Of a DNA stretch of 64,000 nt, positions 58,507 to 64,000 are shown one piece after another. The notes under the pieces were generated by a model. That model worked only from the letters and a program-made list of their open reading frames with translations. It was not told where the DNA came from and ran no database searches. The DNA comes from Picochlorum sp. 'celeri' (Eukaryota; Chlorophyta; Trebouxiophyceae), in the NCBI GenBank assembly GCA_010909725.1, contig JAACMV010000019.1:558001-622000 (forward strand), in the 5' to 3' direction. Position 1 is the first letter of the stretch; each line of letters begins with the position of its first letter. The translations under genes were made by a program, and so were the position numbers.

Positions 58507-59342
58507 TCATGCTTGTTCGCTCACTTTTGCCACCACCTCCTTGGCCACGTCAGGACTGCCGCATTTGAACAAATGCATCTCCTTCTTCTCACTTCCATCC
58601 TCCTCTTTTGATATCAAGAACATGACGACATTGGCAGGCGACTTTGGATTGATCATTGGCTTCAAGCCCTTCACCACTGGTGCATTAATCAACACCTTGC
58701 CTGATGTTGCAGCAAACACAATGTACGACACTGCCTTTTCCCCTTCACTACTTGGCTTGCTCTGTCGAAGAGAGAATATTCCTGTCCCTTTATCCTTCCA
58801 CTTCTTGGATGCTGCATCCTGCGTTAAAAGGTGTAGTTTCATGGAGTAGAGAACATCTGCTTTACTGGTGTCCACCACCAGCTCGTCCTCATCCTCATTC
58901 TGCTGCTGTTGCTCATCATCGTTATCAGCAGTACTAGGAGCTGTCGCCCCAGTACTAATTGTAGGCGGAGGAGCACCACTTGCTGCTTGAGGAGCAGTAA
59001 AATCAAAAAAGCCACTAGTCACAGGCTTCTTCTCTGGTTCTTTGCCATCAATCACATCCTTGAATTCTTTCGTAATTTCTTTAGCGTATTCTAAATAGTC
59101 TTCCACCCCATCCAGCCACAATTCCTTCGTATTCTGATCCTGCACCCATCTGCAACACAAGAAGAATCGTTGAAAAGGCGCACACAGCAGAGATCTCACT
59201 CTGATAGGACATACTTTAAAAACTGATCATTTAATGCGGTGATTTTTGCCGCAAGTTTGGCCTTTTTGTCAGCATTGCCTCCCTCTGAAGGAGTTGCAGT
59301 TGCTGCTCCTTGCTGCTGAAAAAGACCAAAACCCGTTGCCAT
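58507..59342 (-). CDS. Nup50-like nucleoporin with Ran-binding domain
   Basis: Two exons, 59215-59342 and 58507-59149; the 65-nt intron (GTATGT...TTGCAG) gives LNDQFLK/WVQDQNTKELWLDG in frame. Product about 256 aa. N-terminal FG-type start (MATGFGLFQQQG), a helix LNDQFLKWVQ...LWLDGVEDYLEYA, then TSGFFDF, a Ser/Pro/Asp linker, and a RanBP1-type domain (DVLYSMKLHLLTQDAASKKW, KGTGIFSLRQSK, SYIVFAATSGKVLINAPV, VVMFLISKEEDGSEKKEMHL). The order matches plant and algal Nup50 proteins, which help release import cargo at the nuclear basket. Confidence 0.88.
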
Positions 59343-59688
59343 GATACACTACTCCGATATCCTGCTTGTATTCTACAAATAAAACTCAACAATTATGATA
59401 TGATATGAATGTACACACGCTGTAAATCATTTCAACATGATCGCCGATGTTGACTGCCTCCCTTTTTTCTCATCATGGCCAAAAGTAGTAATAATAGTAA
59501 GGAGAGAGAGAGAGGCTCGAGTCTTCTGGAAAGCACTCTTCATGTAGAATACAACACACTGTTCAATACCATCGTCATGGTTGCATATATGCTGAACAGG
59601 AAAATAAAGCAAGATCACTCATCTTTACATTGTTGTCACATCATCATCACATATGAAGGATGAAGAAAGAAACTATACATTGTTACTA
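59343..59688. other. Intergenic region, nothing recognised
   Basis: 346 nt between the Nup50-like and FAM210-like genes. Short ORFs on both strands overlap and look random; a short GA run lies near 59500. Confidence 0.4.
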
Positions 59689-60042
59689 CTATGCGTGTGG
59701 CTTGATCATCCCTTTTCGTCTCAAAAACCTGGCTACATAGGGGGTTAGGCCGAGAGTTAAAGGCGTACGGATAGGAAACAAGGCCTTGTTACAGATGATT
59801 GCCAAGACGATGGTGGATCCTCCTCCCGACAAAGATTTATCCAGCCATCCTGGCTCCTCACCTTCTTGAGGTTCCCTCATGAGCCCCATATGAATCAGAG
59901 CGCTTCGTACATCCACCTTTTGATCCACTGCTATATAACATCCTGCTAGAAATGTGGTATAGACACCAATGTGTACCCCTAATGCTACTTTACCGTACTT
60001 TCTGAAGAGTTCCTTGACTCTGGCTGCACTGAAGAATGACAT
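59689..60042 (-). CDS. FAM210/DUF1279 family membrane protein
   Basis: 117 aa. DUF1279 hallmark at the start: VKELFRKYGKVALGVHIGVY followed by the first helix TTFLAGCYIAVDQ. After a linker, a second hydrophobic segment (STIVLAIICNKALFPIRTPL) and TPYVARFLRRKGMIKP, the conserved end of the family. Human FAM210A/B are mitochondrial inner-membrane proteins; plant members are predicted in plastid or mitochondria. No long presequence here. Function poorly known. Confidence 0.85.
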   Translation of the reverse strand: MSFFSAARVKELFRKYGKVALGVHIGVYTTFLAGCYIAVDQKVDVRSALIHMGLMREPQEGEEPGWLDKSLSGGGSTIVLAIICNKALFPIRTPLTLGLTPYVARFLRRKGMIKPHA

Positions 60043-60779
60043 GCTTTGTTGTCGCTTCGAAACGCACCCTATTCTATACTCAGGGCCATTAATTCAAACA
60101 GATATGATTTGTTTGAAAATGTAATGCGAATGGTATGATGTGGTATTCGCACAAGAGGACTGCGACAACTAGAACAAATTTCAACCATGCACAGACATGT
60201 GCGAATCCGATGGCGTTCCTCACCGTTGATAGTACGGTGAAGATCTCTTGGTTTCGATGTTTTTAAATAATAATTGGTCTGTTGAAGAGGGATCGAGGCC
60301 ATCATGGAGTACTGGCGGATGTGTTTCTGATGGAGTGATATCCCTTTGTTTTTTTAAGCGTCCTTATTCCTCACACCCAATTTGGCATGTGTCTGGCCTA
60401 TGTATCTATATCTTGTGACGATGCTCCTGTTTCGTCTATTCTTTTCCTTTCATTGGATACACACGATTGAAGGGCTGAAGAATCTCTCCTTGAAATCCAT
60501 AATACTGCCAATCCAAGGAGCAAGAAGAACATGGCCACATGGCTAGCCATGCATCCAAGGGACCCTGCTCAATCAAATCTTGACGACAGATTGCTGCCAC
60601 CGATGGTGAAACAGCGTTAGATTAATTGTTCATTCATATTAATATTCATTCAGCTTGGGTTTTTCCTGAAAAAGAAAATCATATTGATTCCAAAAACTTT
60701 GTTGTGGTCTTCAAAAGCAAAGGATCATACTACCAGTCTCAAGTCTCTCTAGGGTTACTTTTGTGCACAATTTTCCATC
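60043..60779. other. Intergenic region, 737 nt
   Basis: No reliable gene. A 78-codon minus ORF (60069-60305) starts with MMASIPLQQTNYY and includes CLCMVEICSSCRSP; it has no supporting context. A perfect 14-bp palindrome CATGGCTAGCCATG lies at 60538-60551. Confidence 0.4.
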
Positions 60780-62685
60780 ATGTCTCCCGCCAGTCGAGTT
60801 TTTCAGGCGGTACACGTTCCCAAACTCTTTTGGAGACTTTGTCTTCTTGCATCGTTACTATCATCGGGGTTTGCAGCGTACGTGACGTTGATGAATCTTA
60901 ACACTTAGACCCTAGGGTCACAGGCCTGTGGTTGCCCTAGGGCAACCATGTACACCCTACTACGAATTCACACTTGTTGTATCTTGATATCATTTTTGAT
61001 ATTCTTTGCAGTGATATTGATGTTCCAGAATCATGCAAGGACATCAGTGGAGGCCAAGAGCTTTCTCTGGTGGCAAATGCCAGTACAGTACACTGGGGGT
61101 ATTTCTTCAATGGGGTGGAGCCAAACCTTGTGGCGTCCTCGGGAGATATCATTGATATTGAAATGATCACACATCATGCTGGAGATGATTATGACAAGAT
61201 GATCAAAGGAGATCCTGGTGTTGAGGATATTTACAAGGTATGTCACAGTGTTGATGTGCCTGTCAGGAATTGGTGTTCTAACGTTCGATACTGATTCATC
61301 TGTTGTCTTATTATTTTTGAATGTAGTGGGCATCCACGGGTCAAAATGTTGACATGAGGGGCAAGTCTGGCTCTGGAGATGGTGTACATGTTATGACTGG
61401 CCCAATTTACGTCTGTGGAGCTGAACCAGGAGATGTTCTTCAAATTGACATCTTGGACTTGAAGCCACGAGCAAATCCTTCGACAGGAAAGACCTACGGT
61501 ATGTTGAATGCATAAAGTCATCTGATGTATGAGTTCTGAGAATGCTGCATGAAAAGATCAACAACTGATGCATTTTGCGTGTGACGTATGTCTCCAGGAT
61601 CAAATGCTGCTGCATGGTGGGGATATCAGTTCCGTGCGGGCTTTTTGGATGGCGATCCACGTGAAGTCATCACAATTTATGAAGTCGTTGAGGAAGACGG
61701 AGACTACTATGCGGTGCCAGACTATCAATTCAGATTTGCTGGGGGTCCAACTGGGTATCCAGGACCCACAACCCCATGTGCAACCCTGAATGGGTCCTTG
61801 CCTGAAGCGGCTCCAGGATTCGAGTTCGATTGGAGTAATCCAGATCAAATCTTCAGTGGAAATGAAATTCCATGTATCAATGGAACTCAAACATGGGAGA
61901 GGTATGACTATCCTGGACTGATTACATCCCATCCAACAGGCACTGAAGATTCATCCATCAAAGGTCTGTTCAAAGTACCGGCCAATTTCCACATTGGTAA
62001 CATTGGTTTGGCTCCAAAGTATGATTCAACTGTGGACTCGGTCCCACCTTTGGTGACTGGAGGGAATATGGACAACCGCAGAATCGGTATCGGAAGTACG
62101 CTGTTCCTTCCAGTGGAAGTAGCCGGGGCATTCCTTTCAGCTGGTGATGCACACACTGCCCAAGGAGATTCCGAACTGGATGGTACAGGTATCGAGACCA
62201 GCATCAATGGTAAATTCAAGCTGACTCTCCATAAAAAGGATGACCTTCCTGTCATTGTGGAAGAATTGAAGTATCCATTGATCGAAACAGCTGATACATG
62301 GGTGGTCCAAGGTTACACATATGCCGACTATTTGGAGGAATTGGAAGATCCTATGTCAACTATTTACGGCGAATCTTCCATTGACAAGGCGATGACGGTA
62401 GCCTACAACAACACCAGAGACTGGATGATGAACACATTGAACATGACAGAAGATCAGGCCATTACAGCCATTACTGTAGCCGTGGACTTTGCCATCACGC
62501 AGGTGGTGGATGGAAACTGGGGTGTCCATGCATCTATTCCAAAGGCTACATTTGGTTTACCAACCGTCGGAGCTACAACTCAAGTCAAGTCCACAGATGC
62601 AACGGCAGCTGCCAGTGGGGCATCAACTATATTGGCCTCTTCTGTGGCTACTGCTCTTGCCACAATTATCATGGCCTTTGTGTGA
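60780..62685 (+). CDS. Secreted acetamidase/formamidase family protein with GPI-type tail
   Basis: Four exons: 60780-60877, 61012-61237, 61327-61498 and 61598-62685, all with GT-AG introns (134, 89 and 99 nt) and continuous frame. Product about 527 aa. Exon 1 is a signal peptide (FWRLCLLASLLSSGFAA). FmdA/AmdA features are STVHWGYFFNGVEPNLVASS, DIIDIEMITHHAGDDYDKMI, GDGVHVMTGPIYVCGAEPGD, VLQIDILDLKPR, GNIGLAPKYDSTVDSVPPL, GGNMDNRRIGIGSTLFLPVE and AFLSAGDAHTAQGDSELDGTGIE split over the metal/substrate loops. The tail ATAAASGASTILASSVATAL ends hydrophobic without charge, as for GPI anchoring. Bacterial and fungal relatives are cytosolic, so secretion is notable. Confidence 0.9.
60908..60948. repeat. 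Three back-to-back perfect palindromes in an intron
   Basis: GACCCTAGGGTC (60908-60919), CACAGGCCTGTG (60919-60930) and TGGTTGCCCTAGGGCAACCA (60929-60948). Neighbours share one or two bases at each boundary. They lie inside intron 1 of the acetamidase-type gene. Confidence 0.95.
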
Positions 62686-63338
62686 TCTTTGACATTCTCA
62701 AATGATCACCAGTATGACTCTCGTCATAGATCTTGTATACTAGACGAACACTGTACCTTTGAAGAGGATTTCCCTCATCTCAACAGACCAGCTTGAAAGA
62801 AGAAGAAGAAGAATCCAATTGTGTGTATTGACCAAGGCATTCTCACATTGTATGAGTTGTACCAAACACCAAGCATGTATTGATCTTTTTTGTATGTTTC
62901 CAGATTGCCTGAAGTGGCAAAGAAACATCCATGTTGTAAACTCCATTGAAAGCAGCACAGTCGCTCGACAGACCAATTGACCGGACACTGTGTCTCATGG
63001 GCACCCATCTCGTCACATACTCGGACACAAGCCACGATCAGACCAACCTATGGCATTAAATTTAAAGAAAACTACTACATTAATACATATAGTGGGTCAG
63101 AAGAATGCCCTCTTGCTCTTCCAAGTGTGGCTGGAATGTCCAGCCACAACCACACGTGCATGTCCTGGCGACAAGGGCAAGTTGCTCCAAGCATTCTTCT
63201 AGCGATTCCATGATCCAGCCTATGAAGAATAAAACTTCTTTAGCATGGATGCGAATGCATATCCATGGACACGTGAGTTGCTCATCGGCTTTTAGTTGCC
63301 CATACAAACTACAACATAATACCACAAGAATTGATGTG
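62686..63338. other. Intergenic region with a weak minus-strand exon candidate
   Basis: About 650 nt. On the minus strand, 63080-63212 reads MESLEECLEQLALVARTCTC then GCGWTFQPHLEEQEG before a stop, protein-like but isolated. On the plus strand the PPR frame stays open back to 63105 with several ATGs. No RNA gene seen. Confidence 0.3.
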
Positions 63339-63896
63339 ATGGCGAGATCCCTGTCACAGAATGATGTCAGCGTTGATGACGATGAGAATATGACTCGAAT
63401 TCGAGCAGAGGTGACGCGGAGGATTAAGAATTTGGGAAGGCAGGGCAAGGTGAAGGATGCTATCAAAGAATTAGCAAATATGGCTCGGATGGGTGTGCAG
63501 CCAGATACGTTGTCTGCGACGGCGTTGGTGGATGCATGCGTGAAATCAAATAAAATTGAAATGGCAGAGAATGTCTTTGATGAGTTGTTCGGAGAGCTGC
63601 TGGTACCGGATGAGGTGGCATTCATGGTTCTGATACGGGGATATGGAGATGAGTACCCTCCTCGGTGGACATCCATCGCCACCATGCTGTCGACAATGGA
63701 ACATACATATGGAATAGTGCCGACCGTGTTGACATTTAATACTCTGTTAGAGGTCTGTAGTAAGACTAATGATGAAGAGAGGGGAGTGGAGATTATTGAC
63801 AGGATGCAGGATGCTGGGGTTGTGCCAAATGACATGTCCTTTGAGGCTGTCCGTCAGAGAAAGTCGTTGAGATCCATGTTAAAAAAACTCGTGTAA
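63339..63896 (+). CDS. Short PPR (pentatricopeptide repeat) protein
   Basis: 185 aa from the ATG at 63339; the frame is open from 63105, and earlier ATGs (63105, 63210) would add an N-terminus with a possible organelle leader. Helical repeats of about 35 residues are visible: VTRRIKNLGRQGKVKDAIKE, LANMARMGVQPDTLSATALV, DACVKSNKIEMAENVFDELF, VPDEVAFMVLIRGYGDEYPP, IVPTVLTFNTLLEVCSKTND, VEIIDRMQDAGVVPNDMSFE. The G(V)xPDxxT/F pattern is typical of PPRs, probably for organellar RNA. Only about four repeats, so it is short for the family. Confidence 0.82.
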   Translation: MARSLSQNDVSVDDDENMTRIRAEVTRRIKNLGRQGKVKDAIKELANMARMGVQPDTLSATALVDACVKSNKIEMAENVFDELFGELLVPDEVAFMVLIRGYGDEYPPRWTSIATMLSTMEHTYGIVPTVLTFNTLLEVCSKTNDEERGVEIIDRMQDAGVVPNDMSFEAVRQRKSLRSMLKKLV

Positions 63897-63910
63897 TTAT
63901 ATTCATATCC

Positions 63911-64000
63911 TCATGATGTTTTTCTTTGTTTCAAAGCTGCAGCCAAGTGTGCCTGTTGGTCTTCCAATGTGGTGGCAAGCTCAATTGATCCCCTCTTGTT
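63911..64000 (-). CDS. C-terminus of a minus-strand gene (cut by window end)
   Basis: Last 29 codons of an open frame entering from the right edge: GSIELATTLEDQQAHLAAAL then a short basic tail and TGA at 63911-63913. Helical, identity unknown. It is convergent with the PPR gene, 14 nt between stops. Confidence 0.5.
   Translation of the reverse strand, partial: NKRGSIELATTLEDQQAHLAAALKQRKTS

Noticed and set aside
60069..60305. 78-codon minus ORF with CLCMVEICSSC
   Set aside because: Isolated, no start context or homology; cysteine spacing not a known zinc motif.
63080..63835. 251-codon minus ORF opposite the PPR gene
   Set aside because: Most of it is the antisense shadow of clear PPR repeats; only its last 40 codons look protein-like.
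1..64000. CRISPR arrays, insertion sequences, viral or retroelement genes
   Set aside because: No spaced repeats, transposase, integrase, reverse transcriptase or capsid-like frames were found.

Overview
This is a gene-dense stretch of a nuclear genome from a photosynthetic eukaryote, most likely a flagellated green alga of prasinophyte type. Several things point that way. There is chloroplast machinery (ferredoxin-thioredoxin reductase catalytic subunit, an HCF164-like thylakoid thioredoxin, a fatty-acid-export/TMEM14 protein, plastid-type phosphoglucomutase, an OEP61/TPR7-like Hsp70 docking protein). There is a plant-type CID protein with two C-terminal RRMs. TGTAA, the green-algal poly(A) signal, lies just after many stop codons. 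There is an outer-arm dynein light chain 1 (so cilia), and a circularly permuted tRNA gene, a trait known from prasinophytes and red algae. The species is not identified. Base composition looks like the mid-40s percent G+C by eye. About 40 genes fit in 64 kb; most lack introns or have one intron of 65-175 nt near the 5' end.

Layout. 0-5 kb: allantoinase (minus, runs off the window), a broken endonuclease/exonuclease/phosphatase-like gene, a FAX/TMEM14 gene, the permuted tRNA-Thr(CGU), and dynein LC1. This part has many single-base frame breaks. 5-19.6 kb: SmB, adenylate kinase, acid lipase, OST48, condensin CAP-G, COG8, an ABCB half transporter, an RCC1-repeat protein. 19.8-30.5 kb: a repetitive secreted Cys-rich protein, TPR7/OEP61-like, a plastid TPR protein, p47-like UBX protein, EMC1, OGG1. 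30.5-42.4 kb: topoisomerase III beta, two membrane proteins, topoisomerase IB, a secreted GPI-type protein, a G-patch protein, a membrane protein, HCF164. 42.6-51.6 kb: ATP12, class IV aminotransferase, CID/RRM protein, FTR catalytic subunit, CBM20 protein, a secreted LEA-like protein, UV-damage endonuclease. 51.8-64 kb: two tandem secreted Cys-rich paralogs, plastid phosphoglucomutase, SDR, Nup50-like RanBD protein, FAM210-like protein, a secreted acetamidase/formamidase, a PPR protein and the end of one more gene.

Functional themes are housekeeping: ER insertion and glycosylation (EMC1, OST48), Golgi tethering (COG8), splicing (SmB), chromosome structure and DNA repair (CAP-G, TOP3B, TOP1, OGG1, UVDE), and plastid redox and carbon metabolism (FTR, HCF164, PGM, CBM20). 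Mixed in is a set of lineage-specific secreted Cys-rich or GPI-type proteins.

The most striking observations are the permuted tRNA gene at 3.9 kb with its palindromic, A-box-containing leader, and runs of back-to-back perfect palindromes in non-coding DNA (35.5, 52.9 and 60.9 kb). Recurrent one-base frame breaks are the main caveat: they may be assembly errors or true decay.
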